Shown here: in pieces, positions 34,772 through 46,165 of the stretch
Position numbering within the stretch: position 1 is the first letter of the stretch
How the letters are laid out: the number at the start of each line of letters is the position of its first letter
Assembly (NCBI GenBank): GCA_025677825.1
Contig: JAIXMO010000046.1
Location: 1 to 64,000, forward strand
Direction: 5' to 3'
Length of the DNA: 64,000 bases
Source: Helicostylum pulchrum
Lineage: Eukaryota; Mucoromycota; Mucoromycetes; Mucorales; Mucoraceae
Notes under the pieces: model-generated
The model's database searches: none
Told to the model about the DNA's origin: nothing
What the model saw: only the letters and a program-made list of their open reading frames with translations
Translations under genes and position numbers: made by a program

Positions 34772-36828
34772 ATGGCAGGAAATAAAAAGTTACTCATTGG
34801 ACCTGCAGAAGAACAAATCAGAGTTTTATTATCACAATCCGGTGATCCTTTGGAAGCCATTCGAGCCATTCAAAGAGATTACGGACTTGACCTTCCAGGG
34901 ATTGAGGACATGTACCCTTTACTAGATATTTGTGGATATAGCCGACTTGAAATTCATACAGCTTGTTTAGACGCTTTAAATAAAGCTACCGTAGCTCACG
35001 TACAACTTCCTTCATTTCTACTAGAACAGTAAGTTTTAACTTTTCTGTGCCCCCCTCCCCCCCTCAACAGTATAAAATACTTACATTCAAATAGCTTTCA
35101 TGACTTGTTTCAAAAGACCTTTCCATATATTCATATCCCTTTAATGCAACCTATCCCCATGGCTTTATTACAAAAGTTTGAGAAATATATCGGTGAAGAC
35201 ATTATTGAAAGATTAAAGTCCAACTTGTCTGTTTTCGACAACTGCCCCATGAACATTAAACAACGTGTCTGGAAGCAAGATGAACATTTCTTTCAGCAAA
35301 CAATGATCAACTTATTAAACGATTATCACCACGATAGCTCGTTACAAACCTTGGCATTGAATTTAAGACCTGAAAGTTATCAGGAAATGATTGAAGAAAG
35401 GTAAAAAATTGATACCAAATATATATATATATAAAAAACGTTTACTCTGACAATTTATATATATTAGACGTACACATCCTATTGTTATTAAAGTCATGGA
35501 TACAATTGGTCAAGATCCACAGATTTATATGATGTTTATGAAGATGATTCGAATTGTATTTGAGGCAACACCTTATCCTAGTTTATGTTCATTACGTGTT
35601 GACATTTTAATGAATTTCCACGATTTAGACTGTGAGCCCGTAAGTTATCAATAATCATAAATCATCCCAAAGATTTTTTGTTAACAGTGTATTAGATACT
35701 TAATTTGGACGAATGTCATCAATTAGTGTGGTCATTAGATACATGTGTTCGTAATCAAAATATGGACGATTCAATTATTGAAAAGATTAAAGAATGCTTT
35801 GACGAAGTAAAAAACGGAACCCCTCTTTACGGGTAATGTACCTTGACAAAAATATAATAACAAAAAAAAAAATCTGATTTTATCTTTTTTTTTGTGTAGT
35901 GATTTTGCTATGGTATTGATGGATCCTATGATTTCAAACTTTTTAGCTTCTTGTATTATTAAATGGTTAAGAAGCAGCGTTGAAAACAACGTTGTTGAGA
36001 ATCTGGAAGAGTTGACAAACTACAGCGGAAAACTTTTAAATTTAGCAGAGCACGCACCTAACGCTATTGCACACAACGCCAGGATCCCCAAACTCGATAA
36101 AGACTTGAGGCTAAAGTACTGGAACGCCATCTGCTCCGTCATGATCGACGAGGATAAAGACATCAATTGTCCCATGAAGGATTCCGATATTGAAGTCATC
36201 ACATCCATGCTGTGTCGCAGTGATATTGCGCGTAAAGTATTTGTACATTATCTCGTAGATCGTACGCAAGAAGGTGATGTCAGCACATTAGCTCGTTGTT
36301 TACCGCTCATCATAAGCACCTGGCCAGCACCCAACTTTGAAGAAGAAGGGATTATTTACAGACAGACATACTTAAGCTTCATTAAAACAATGATTGACAT
36401 TGTCTCGAAACGCAACTTGTACGAATGCATTGCCGATATGAGATGGAGAAAGGTGATCGTAGAAGATTTCTTGCTAAAGGTAGTTTCTTGGGATTGCAGA
36501 ATCCATGAACAAATGGTTCGTTTCTTGGCTGAGTACTTTGTTGATCCAAAGATCCTTATCAAGTTGGGTCCTCAAGTAGCTATTTTAATTGAATGGGCTG
36601 ATATCACTGTAATCAATGGACTTAAAGATGAAAAGGTACTTTTTTTTTTTGTATATTTATTTTCTTTCCGTTTGGGTGATAACTTACATACAATTTTTTT
36701 TTTTTTTTTACATCTAGTTTATCGATTCATTAAGGGAGTTATACCGGTTCCTCCTATCAAGATCTGCTACTGTACTCAATGGTAACTTCAGTATTAATCC
36801 TCCTGCTGTAATTCAATTCATTCAATAG
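34772..36828 (+). CDS. NELFB: Negative elongation factor subunit B (NELF-B/COBRA1)
   Basis: NELF holds RNA polymerase II in promoter-proximal pausing; NELF-B is its HEAT-like scaffold. Six exons (34772-35028, 35095-35400, 35468-35639, 35696-35832, 35900-36635, 36718-36828) join to 572 aa, close to the 580 aa of human NELF-B. Blocks that line up with the human protein in order: GDPLEAIRAIQRDYGLDLPG, MYPLLDICGYSRLEIH, IKQRVWKQDEHFF, LCSLRVDILMNFHDLD, LDECHQLVWSLDTCVRN, DFAMVLMDPMISNFLA, RCLPLIISTWPAP, and LRELYRFLLSRS at the end. No catalytic site is expected. Convergent with TRP5. No partner NELF subunit is encoded in the window. Confidence 0.85.
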
Positions 36829-37033
36829 TCAAAAAAAAAAAAAAAGACCTTATAAATAATAAAATAATGCATTGGTCATAAACATAAATGTATTATTAGA
36901 TTCGACATATAACAATAGACAAGCTATTTTTATTTTATTTTATTTGCGAAGGGGATTATTTTACCAAACGAATTATAGTACAAAATGTGAAGGGAAGAAA
37001 GGGGGGGTATGTATGGTTGTTATATTTTTTTGT

Positions 37034-39319
37034 TTAGAATCTTAAATCCCAATCAATCTTGGGACCCAACTTGGGCAAGACTTCCGTAACAGTGTGCATA
37101 TCCTTATCACCTCTACCCGAAAGACAAATGACAATATCCTTATCCTTGGGGAGCTCAGCAGCTAATTCAAGAGCGGCATGAATAGCATGAGCAGACTCCA
37201 AAGCAGGGATAATACCTTCTAATTGAGTCAACTTTCTGAACCCGTGTAAGCATTGAGCATCATCAGCAACACGATATTCAGCTCTACCACAGTCCTTCAA
37301 GTAAGCATGCTCGGGACCAACACCAGGGTAATCCAAACCGGCACTGACAGAGTGAGTATCGATGATTTGACCCTTGGTATCTTGCAAGAGGTAGGTACGT
37401 GTACCGTGAAGAACACCGGGACTACCCAAAGTAAGCGTAGCAGAGTGCTTTGCAGTATTAATACCATCACCACCAGCTTCAACACCGACAATACGAACAG
37501 TCTTATCATCTACAAAAGGATGGAACATACCAATGGCGTTGGACCCACCACCAACACAAGCAACAACAGCGTCAGGTAACTTTCCAGCCTTTTCGAGCAT
37601 TTGACGCTTAGTCTCCTTACCAATGACAGATTGGAACTCACGTACAATCTTGGGGAAAGGATGAGGACCAATAGCAGAACCAACAAGGTAATGCGTAGTA
37701 GAAACATTAGCAACCCAATCACGCATAGCTTCGTTAATAGCATCCTTTAAAGTTCTAGCACCGTTGGTGACGGGAATCACGGTAGCGCCCAACATCTTCA
37801 TACGGAAAACGTTAAGAGCTTGACGACGACAATCCTCTTCACCCATATACACAACACACTCCAAGCCAAACTTGGCACACACAGTGGCAGTGGCAACACC
37901 ATGTTGACCAGCGCCAGTTTCAGCAATAATACGCTTCTTACCAAGACGCTTCGCAAGCAAAATCTGTCCAACAGCGTTATTGATCTTGTGAGAGCCCGTG
38001 TGGTTTAAATCTTCACGCTTTAACCAGATCTTGGCACCACCAGCATACTCAGTCAAACGGTTAGCAAATTGGAGTTGAGAAGGACGAGAGATATAATCGT
38101 AGTAAGACTCAAATTCTTCTTTGAAAGAGGGGTCTGCGCACGCGTCAATGAAACAAGTTTCAAGTTGTGTAAGACAATCAACAAGAGCTTCAGGAACATA
38201 CGCACCGCCAAAGCCACCGAAACGAGTATCCAATTGATAAAAGTTCTTGATGTCGTCGGGGGAAAAGGGTCCACGACCTGCAGCATCGTTTACTTCAGGA
38301 TCAGCAAGATCGGCAGAGGTAGCAGCATAAGAAACAGGCTCTTTACGACCAGTGACTTCAGCAACATATTCTTGTACAACTTGCGCAACGTTCTTCTTTT
38401 GTTCAACGGCTTCTTTCATCACGGTAATAAGTCGAGACCCAACAACAACTGCTTCAGCATGTGCACCAACTTCAACGAAATGCTCACGAGTAGATACACC
38501 GAATCCAACAGCTAAAGGAGCTTGAGTGAATTGCTTAATACGAGCGAGAAGTTGAGGCAATTCAACGCTAACGGCGTTTTGAGCACCGGTCACTCCCATA
38601 CGAGACACAACGTAAATGAAAGAATCAGCAAGAGTAGCAAGTAACTTGATACGTTCGTCGGTGGTAGAGGGAGCAATAAGGGGAATGTAAGATAAACCGT
38701 ACTTGTAACAAATACCACGGAAGTTGTGAGACTCCTCTGGGGGCAAATCAACCAAAATATAACCGTTGACACCAGCTTCCTTACAATCGCGAACCATATT
38801 ATCTTCTCCGTAGGCTAAAATAGGATTATAGTAACCCATGAACACAACAGGAATTCGCAATCCACGCTTACGAGCTTCGCGAACAATTTCAAGACATTTT
38901 TGAATATCGGTTTTGTGTTCAAGAGCGATCTGTAATACCACAAAATGAGTCACTTATGCATTTGCGCGTTTATGATTGGTTTAACTTACCGTGCTTGCAT
39001 ATTGAATAGTAGGTCCATCGGCAAGTGGGTCAGTGAATGGAATACCTAAAAAAAAACAAATGTGTTAAAAGAAACAAATTCAAACATGTGATGTGTGTAG
39101 TTGAGCATTTACCTAATTCAATGATATCAACACCACCTCTTTCTAAAGCTAACAAACTTTCAATGGTTTCATCGGGAGAAGGGTAACCAGCAGTGAGGAA
39201 AGTAACAAAAGCAGGGCGATCTATAGTAAATTTATCAGCATATATAATTCAATTTAGATAATTGAAAATTTACTTTGTTCTTTAGCAGTTTTAAACGCGT
39301 TACGAAGTCCAGCAGACAT
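37034..39319 (-). CDS. TRP5: Bifunctional tryptophan synthase (alpha-beta fusion)
   Basis: Last two steps of tryptophan biosynthesis: indole-3-glycerol phosphate to indole, then indole plus serine to tryptophan. Four exons (39319-39274, 39220-39113, 39045-38990, 38929-37034) give 701 aa (yeast Trp5 has 707). The alpha half has [20 protein letters not shown] with catalytic Glu and Asp, and [10 protein letters not shown]. The beta half has [15 protein letters not shown] with the PLP lysine, [13 protein letters not shown], and the phosphate-binding [13 protein letters not shown]. Alpha precedes beta, as in fungi. Cytosolic. Codon use is visibly more biased (few rare codons) than its neighbours, suggesting high expression. 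Confidence 0.97.
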
Positions 39320-40065
39320 TTTTATTTTAATTTTAATATGTAAAAGAAAAAGAGAGAGCTTTCAAGTGGACGCTATTTATTCTAAAAAAATCCCAGCGCC
39401 CGGTCGCTTTTTTAAAAAAAATATACGAAATAAAAAAAAAATGAGTCAGTGTTCGTACTAGTTCACTTTAAGTCCTTTAGACCGAGCTTGCGGGGTTATA
39501 TCCTGAGAGCCCGGCTATTTTAACTCCTGTTCGCCGAACCCATTTTTAAGCACTGAAAAAAAAAAAAATCTTTTCATCATGTAATCATTTAGTTCTAAAA
39601 AAGGAGATTATAATCTCTTTACGGCCAATTGGTTATATTTTTTGTACTAAGAGATAGCGTATTTATCTACAACTTTTACAAAAGGGTTCCATTATGTGAG
39701 CATAATCCTTTTTAGTCTGCATGCATGTACATAAGGGCCACTTTGAATAAAAGAGCCAATTGATTTGCATATGTAATCGTTTAATGATTGTCCAAAGGGC
39801 TATTATTAATTCTTAACCGTGAGCGATGTACCCAACAAAAAGCGGTACTTTTTATGTAGTATGCTCTTTAAATAAGAAAGTATAACGAATGCGAGATATG
39901 TACCCTCGATGGATTTATATAAAATAATATTCTTCACGTTGCTTTTTATAACGAATTCTGGTCTTTTCAAGTTATTATTTCGAAATTATATTACTATCTT
40001 CATTTTTTTTTTTTTAAGCAAAAAAAAACACCCACTGCTGTTTACGAATAACGCTTTTAATTATG
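39320..40065. other. TRP5 upstream region and island border
   Basis: AT-rich; no gene. A G+C-richer patch at about 39470-39545 (CGAGCTTGCGGGGTTATATC...) does not fold as a tRNA by eye. Confidence 0.4.
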
Positions 40066-40152
40066 TACAGTAGCGACTCTATTTGAGGGTGGCCGAAATG
40101 TGGAAGAAAATCCACCCTTATATCGAACAATCCCTTATTATCGAGCAGTGAA
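40066..40152. mobile_element. Second, diverged copy of the 91-bp MITE
   Basis: Begins TACAGTAGCGACTCTATTTG and continues AGGGTGGCCGAAATGTGGAA, matching the 11201 element almost base for base over its left 60 bp. The right end (AACAATCCCTTATTATCGAG) is decayed. No coding sequence. Confidence 0.6.
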
Positions 40153-40329
40153 TAATTACTTCTAAAGAAAAAAGCTCACTGAGATACCTGAGTTTAAATA
40201 ATCGCTCACATAAGAAATCACTGCTAAAATTAGCAGTTATAATAAATATCGGTTTTTATTTTTTAAAAAACCGGAAAACTCTTTTTGAACCCAAGTTTAA
40301 TAGTACAAAATAGTTGTTTTAACTATATC

Positions 40330-41060
40330 TTTAATAAGAAAAAATAAAAACGAATTTTTTTGTTTTTTTTTCGATTTTCATTTTTGAGGGTCAACCTTTT
40401 TTGTGTTTCTGTGGTTATTTTACAATTACTCAGGATCCATTTTCCTATATTTGTGGAGAAAACAAAGATAGTATAGAACTCGTTTAGATGCTTCTAGTTA
40501 ATTTTAAATCATACTTTTAATGAAAAGACTGAAAGAGTAATCGCTGTTTTAGACGTTTTTTTTTTTGGGTAAAAAAATACACTTTTTTAGTGTAACATCG
40601 TGTAACCATTTTCAGAGTGTCGCGATTACGTAAAATGTAGTTTTTTATTACCGTGTTTGGTTATAGCACCGAATGTAGATATTTAAAAGCTATATATTGG
40701 ATGTTTATAAATAAAAGTGCAACAACTAAAACTGGGCGAGAAAACGCACTTTAAAGGAATCGTTATTTTAAGGACCGCTTAACTCAAATTTTAGCCAAAA
40801 AAAAACGTCTAAAACAGTTATTACTCGGTCAGTATTTTTTGTACAAATATAAGTTTAGATGGATTAAATGCGTCTAAAAGCGCACTTTATTATCATTGTT
40901 ATTTACACAAATAAAAGCAAAGTGGACATCGAGTACTTTTAAAATAACCACAAAAACACAAAAGGGGTTGACCACCCAGAATGACCAAAAATCATCAAAA
41001 ATGATCGACTGAAGAAAAAAATAAAAAATCGAGAAAAATATAAAAAAAATTGCGGTTTTT
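40330..41060. repeat. Imperfect long palindrome
   Basis: The left arm (40380-40430: TTGAGGGTCAACCTTTTTTG, then TGTTTCTGTGGTTATTTTAC) is the inverse of 40940-40990 (AAAATAACCACAAAAACACA, then AAAGGGGTTGACCACCCAGA). Closer to the centre, CTGTTTTAGACG (40546) pairs with CGTCTAAAACAG (40808). The centre near 40680 is unique AT-rich sequence. No ORF. Confidence 0.6.
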
Positions 41061-41385
41061 AATTTTGATATTAAAGAAAACATTCTAAGGAGTAACTTTT
41101 ACTAAATAACTTGGAAAAAAGAGCCATTTCCTGATGTTTAATCATACAATGAAAACATCTTATTTCGATCACCGAAAGATGACCTTTTTTAGAAGTTACT
41201 TCTGAACCTTCACTTAAAAACACACGTTTTTAATGAAATAAAGGATGAAAAATGATTGATTGTAACACTTTAAATGGTTCTTGAACTCAACCAAGTTATT
41301 TTACAAAACATATGCTGTGTATCGTTTTCTGCAAGAGCTCAAACATTAACGTTATGTTAAATTCTATTAATTTTTTTATTGATGT
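40935..41385 (+). repeat. Inverted arm B, left copy
   Basis: Roughly 450 bp matched, in inverse orientation, by 45735-46165. Shared blocks include CTGTGTATCGTTTTCTGCAA then GAGCTCAAACATTAA, TTATTTCGATCAC, and CACTTTAAATGGTTCTTGAA. Several small indels; identity looks like three quarters or more by eye. Confidence 0.7.
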
Positions 41386-41660
41386 CAATTAAAATAGTAC
41401 ACAACTATTTATTGGAATACCACATAACAATACATCTAAGAATTACTAGCTATAATATATAGAACTAAAAGGTATCTTTGCGTTCACCTTATTTGGTTTA
41501 CTTCGAATTACTTTCCAATATTTCATCACTTAGCAACAGTCTCTATTTAATTAGGTTTTCTTAGTTAATTTTCTAAAGATTCGCTGCTGATACTCGCTCC
41601 ATTCAAGTATAAATTGACTGTCTTTATACTTATATCAAAGAATTCTTATGAATATCACGT
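41385..41660 (+). repeat. Dispersed repeat A, copy 2
   Basis: Same orientation as 13073-13350: AAAATAGTACACAACTATTT, then GCTGATACTCGCTCCATTCA against GCTGGTACGCACTCCATTCA. Here it lies at the 3' side of the F-box pseudogene. Confidence 0.65.
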
Positions 41661-42046
41661 CGTAAAAGAAACGTTTATCATTATTAGCATTTTCGCATTC
41701 TTATCCTGTTAGTACAAAGGTATTGTCATTATTTAACTATCGAACTTGTGTCAAATATTTAGCTAGATCGCATAATGCTAATTAAGCGCTTTATTTCCAT
41801 CTATATATGTACAGTAATCGTAACTACCAAGTGTTACTTATGCTATTATATCGATAAAAAGGTGTTTTCTTTTAAATAAAAGCGTTTATATTTGTTGTTT
41901 AAGAACTATTTAAGATGTTATTATCCATCATTGATTAAACCGCACCTCTCTTAATTTCCCAGTTTAGAAATGCTTCGTCTTTTTTATTTTATTTAATTTA
42001 CAGAAAAAAAAACTAGAAGGTGTAAACCAACTTTTGTATAACTATG

Positions 42047-43489
42047 CTAATGCTGTAATATACTGTATTGATAAGAGCGAATCGGGCTTTCCTTCTTGTG
42101 CGTATATTTGATATAAGAAGACATTTGTTCGTATGGAGAATCATCGTAATTAAGTCCAAAGCTTTCAATTTTGGGGCAATTTAAAAAAGAGTACTTTAAA
42201 GATTGGTACATCAAATCAGTGTTTTTACGCCAAATGGCAATTTCTAAACTGCTGAAAATTTCTGGACCAATCATGGAGCTGGTTTTGTCAGGTAAATCCA
42301 GATCCGCATTACCAGGACCATGAAAATCGTTATCGTGCATGCAGTATGTTGTGTATAATTTACCACAACTAAAGTAGTGGAATACACAGTCTGTAGTGTC
42401 TACCTCATTTGGCTCTGTAAATTCGGCCTCACAATAAGTCTGTCGAGTTCCCCGGAAAGCATTCAACAGCTTAAAACATTTTGCCATGTTGCTTTCTTCA
42501 TTAGGTTATACTTCGTACCGATTAATTTGTTGAAAGCAAATAAATGAACCTTTAACTCTACCAGCCTTTTCCATAAGTCCTAACGCAAGTTCCTTTCCAA
42601 CACTGCCGATCCAACTGAAAGGGCTTTGGTCAGAGATCGTGATATCTATGTCTATCAATTGATTTGGAAAGTAGTCTACAAGGTATCTCGTATAAGTAGC
42701 CGATAAAGATGGAAGTTCTAGTTCTAGAAATTTCAAACTGGCAACGAAGTCTAGATTGATGTTGTTGCTCAACCGGCGTAACATGACACTCTCGGAAATC
42801 GGGTAGTCACTAGAGAATTTAAGCTGTTCCAAATTGGAGCAGCTGTCTTGTACTTGAAATGGTGTCAAATTAATATCATGTTTATTGTCGATTGATAGGT
42901 TTGTCAATTTTTTAAATTTGGTTAACGAATCTAATGTATTGATGTGTTGGGAGTTGAGGTGAATTGTGCTTTTGTCATAATTTAAATCTACACGGGAAAT
43001 AGTGTCACGAAATCTGTAACATACTAAAAATAACAAGTCGTAAGACTAACTATCAAAAAAACGACGAAAAAAGTCTCCAATATCAATCTCGCTAATATGC
43101 TTCAGATCGGCATCTAATAAAAATCCTGTATATTTCTTAACGTAGCCGGTGGAGCTTATATCAATCTCTTTTAGATTTGGTAGCTGGCTCAGTAACACTA
43201 ATAGTTCTAATTTACTAAATTCATAACTAATTTCGTGAAGTGATCTCTTCCTGTGTGTAATTATTAACTTTGCGATAAGATGACCATATTTAAAATATTG
43301 ACTGTGGTCGAGATGGCGTAAGTACGATATCACAAGACCAATTTTGGAGTTTTGTAGCGTCACTTCTCCCCAGTTCAACGGAATAGCCATGCAATACCAA
43401 CTCTTGCAAACAAAGTAACACGTTTGAAGGACTTTTTGCTCTAAATATTGAAATACTGTTTTGAATATCTCTAAAGGTAGGTCGCGCAT
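42047..43489 (-). pseudogene. F-box/LRR-like gene with two in-frame stops
   Basis: Diverged copy of the 14250 gene. The start is taken at 43489, giving a better F-box than the other copy: MRDLPLEIFKTVFQYLEQKV. LRR-like blocks follow (LLSQLPNLKEIDISST, LTKFKKLTNLSIDNKHD, LELELPSLSATYTRYLVDYF). An in-frame TAG at 43046-43048 and an in-frame TAA at 42506-42508 split it into three pieces; reading frame is unchanged across both, so they are point changes rather than frameshifts. The aligned sequence of the intact copy passes both places without stops. The C-terminus continues about 110 residues past the point where the intact copy ends, so this one keeps the older 3' end. Confidence 0.7.
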
Positions 43490-43794
43490 ATTTCTTTTTA
43501 AGAAAAAGAGTTTACACAGACATAAAACACAGTCCCGCGTTTTTACAGTGTGAGCCCAAAAATTAAACTTGACAGAATAGATACACACATATAAAAATCA
43601 TATCGCGAAAATAAAGTAAGCTTTAAACATTGATTATATTTTCCAGTTTTTGCAGTAAAAGTTTTACTTTAAATCTTTTTTTTTTTCCCAAAAAGAAAGG
43701 ATGTATTTAACACCACTATTTATCAATGTTCTATTTAAGGGCGGAATCTAACTTCACAAAACTTCTAAATATATAAAATAAATTTAAAAGTGAT

Positions 43795-43995
43795 AATAAA
43801 AAAAGCCTTATTTATATAAAAGTGTCTGGTCTTCAAAAGTGTATAATCAATCAATGCTATCAAAGCAAAGGGATAACAATCAAACTAATAGAGAGCGGAT
43901 AATAAAACAAACCTTACAAAGTAATTAAATACGGATGGTTTCTAAGTGATGGAAGACTGGAAAGGGAAGCAGCGTAAACCAAATAAAATGAACGC
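43795..43995 (-). repeat. Dispersed repeat A, copy 3 (inverted)
   Basis: Reverse complement of repeat A, 5' of the F-box pseudogene in its own direction, the same arrangement as copy 1 with the intact gene. Shares TTTGATTGTTATCCCTTTG and ACACTTTTGAAGACCAGAC with copy 1 (TTTGATTATTATCCCTTTG, ACACTTTTGAAGACTAGAC). Confidence 0.65.
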
Positions 43996-44667
43996 GAAGA
44001 TATTTTTTAGTCCTCTTTATCATAGCTAGCAGTTTTTAAATGCATTGTTATGTAATACTTCAATTTGCGGATATTTTTGTGCAATATAACTAAGTCAATC
44101 AATTATACTAATATCTTCATTTTCGTAAAACGAATATCTTTTAGAATCAAAGCTTCAATACATATTAACTATAATTCCGAAAACGAGATTTAGGTTTTTT
44201 TTAAGTACTTCTTTTCCTAAAACGGTCTTCTTCTTACTTCTTTGTAACTGGTCTCTAACTTTTCTTTGTCCACCGCCGTAATCAACATGAATCAAGTGGA
44301 CAGTTATAATTCATTGTATTGATACGCTTTTTATTTATTTTATGTACTCCTGAGTCTTGAAAAGTAGCTAATTAGTATAAAGAATAATAGCAAGAAGGGG
44401 AAAACCTAATCTATTATGTACTCCTGATTTTTGAAAGGTAACTACTTGGCACAAGAACAATAAAAGGAAGGGACAAATCTAGTAAAAAAAATTTTGAAGT
44501 TGTAATTGGTAAGAGCTATATTTATAACTTATTTATTGTACTGACATAAAGGTCTGGTTAAACCTACACTATATAAATCAGATTAAAAATTTGATAAAAA
44601 CATAAAAAAAACCATTATTTTTCTCTTTTCCTTATAACTATACATACTTCTATATTTTTCTGTGTAA
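43996..44667. other. Upstream region of the small C2H2 gene
   Basis: Two similar 40-60 bp stretches (TATGTACTCCTGAGTCTTGA at 44340; TATGTACTCCTGATTTTTGA at 44415) form a short direct repeat. CTATATAAATC at 44570, about 100 bp before the ATG, is a good TATA candidate. Confidence 0.45.
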
Positions 44668-45378
44668 ATGTCTTCCAAAAGTCCAAAAAATCTTACAGTC
44701 GATACAATTGACGATAATACCGCTAAAGTTTTAATTGCTTTGCATCATGACTGTTATATTTGTGGTCAATTCTATCGCACTCCTAGTACAGCTCTCAACC
44801 ATGTTCGAACGGTTCATGGGCGCGATATTCCCGGCAGAGGTAGGGGTAAAGCTCGACCTATAAAAAAATGCTATCAATATGTAATGCGTATGGATACAGA
44901 TGATTTTGATGAAGCGCACTATTCACGTCCATCCTGTTGGTTTCATTGCCCACTGAATGAAATAGTTTTATTTCAAGATCACACAATTAAGGAACATAAT
45001 CCTAAACCTATTACTATTGGAAGTGACGATGAATACGGTACGAAGAAGGGCACCAAAAGTCGTCGTAAAAAACCTGCTAGTCTTCCTCGTGGTCGTCCAA
45101 GCAGTAGTTCAAGCAATTATTCCTTCAGTAGTAATATAGATTATCTTATTTTTAGTGATGATGAGGAAGACCCTATAATTCGTCCTAGTACTCAAGAATA
45201 TATTATTTCTAGTGATGAAGAGGAAGAGGAAGTCGCTATAATTCGTCCTAGTAGTCATCAATCTCGTATTTTAGATGATCCCAAAGATATTTCTGGTATT
45301 AGTGAAGACAGAAAAAGTGAACTGTATCAAAAGATTGATGAGTTGGTAGACCTTTTTAATGCTATATTTAGACGTTAG
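44668..45378 (+). CDS. Small zinc-finger/acidic nuclear-type protein of unknown role
   Basis: Single-exon, 236 aa, ATG at 44668 with a TATA-like box 100 bp upstream and AATAAA just after the stop. Residues 31-50 hold a C2H2-like unit (CYICGQFYRTPSTALNHVRT, then VH); a second possible unit is CWFHCPLNEIVLFQDHTIKE followed by H. The middle is basic (GTKSRRKKPASLPRGRP, AT-hook-like) and the rest has acidic ISSDEEEEE repeats with two IIRPSS/T motifs. The short C-terminal helix (ELYQKIDELVDLFNAIFRR) may be an interaction motif. No family recognised. It lies inside the inverted arms, next to the F-box pseudogene, so it may be cargo of a mobile or duplicated unit. Confidence 0.6.
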   Translation: MSSKSPKNLTVDTIDDNTAKVLIALHHDCYICGQFYRTPSTALNHVRTVHGRDIPGRGRGKARPIKKCYQYVMRMDTDDFDEAHYSRPSCWFHCPLNEIVLFQDHTIKEHNPKPITIGSDDEYGTKKGTKSRRKKPASLPRGRPSSSSSNYSFSSNIDYLIFSDDEEDPIIRPSTQEYIISSDEEEEEVAIIRPSSHQSRILDDPKDISGISEDRKSELYQKIDELVDLFNAIFRR

Positions 45379-45734
45379 TTTTTTTCCTCTGTATTTCCAA
45401 TAAATCCATTTACTTTTTCTTAAAAAAACCTTTTATTTTAAATATCTGTGTTGCCATATACACATAATACCAGATAACTTTTGAAGAGGTTAATCGTTAC
45501 AGTCAATTCTATAATCCACATAAATCGAGGCTACAATTACACATTCTAGAGAAGCTCCCAAAAAAAAAAAAAAACTCTGGGCCTGAATGAGACAACACCG
45601 TGCATTAAAAAGCCAAAGCGGTAAATTTGGTGGAATTTTCACTGTTTTGTTTGTTTTCTTCTAAAAATAACTTATCATTTACCGTATTACATTAAGGATA
45701 GCTTTGTACTACTTTAATTGAGAACAATGAAAAA
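45379..45734. other. Non-coding spacer
   Basis: AT-rich; an A tract at 45560. Nothing else seen. Confidence 0.4.
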
Positions 45735-46165
45735 TTTAATATAATTTTAATGTTTGAGCTCTTGCAGAAAACGATACACAGCATACTTTTTTGTAAAATA
45801 ACTTGGAAAAGTTCAAGAACTATTTAAAGTGTTATAATCCATTATTTTTCATCTATTATTCTCTTGAAAACGCGTGTTTTTAAGTAAAGTTTTAGAAGTA
45901 ACTTGTAAAAAATGTCATTTTTACAGTGATCGAAATAAGGTGTTTTCTTTGTACAATTAAAAGTTAGGAAATGATTCTTTTGCACAAGTTACTTAGTGAA
46001 AGTTAGTTGTTAAAATATTGTCTTTGATATTGAATATAGAAAACTGCTTGTTGTTCTATATCTTTTTTCCGGTTTTTTCTACTTTTTTTTTTTCAATTGA
46101 TCATTTTGGGGGGCAACCCCTTTTGTGTTTTTGTAGTTACTCAACTTGGGAATAAAGACAATCAA
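45735..46165 (-). repeat. Inverted arm B, right copy
   Basis: Reverse complement of 40935-41385. The two arms enclose about 4.35 kb. Ends with GGGGCAACCCCTTTTGTGTT then TTTGTAGTTACT, inverse of the left arm's outer end. Confidence 0.7.

Noticed and set aside
37253..38515. Several long frames opposite TRP5 (e.g. 148 codons at 38069)
   Set aside because: They lie antisense to a strongly biased, well-supported TRP5 exon; open antisense frames are expected from its codon use.
39470..39545. G+C-richer patch considered as a tRNA
   Set aside because: No acceptor stem pairing, no GGTTCGA-like T loop in the right place. No tRNA gene was recognised anywhere in the window.
43490..43588. Longer N-terminus for the F-box pseudogene
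   Set aside because: The F-box begins right after the Met at 43489; the added residues have no counterpart in the intact copy.
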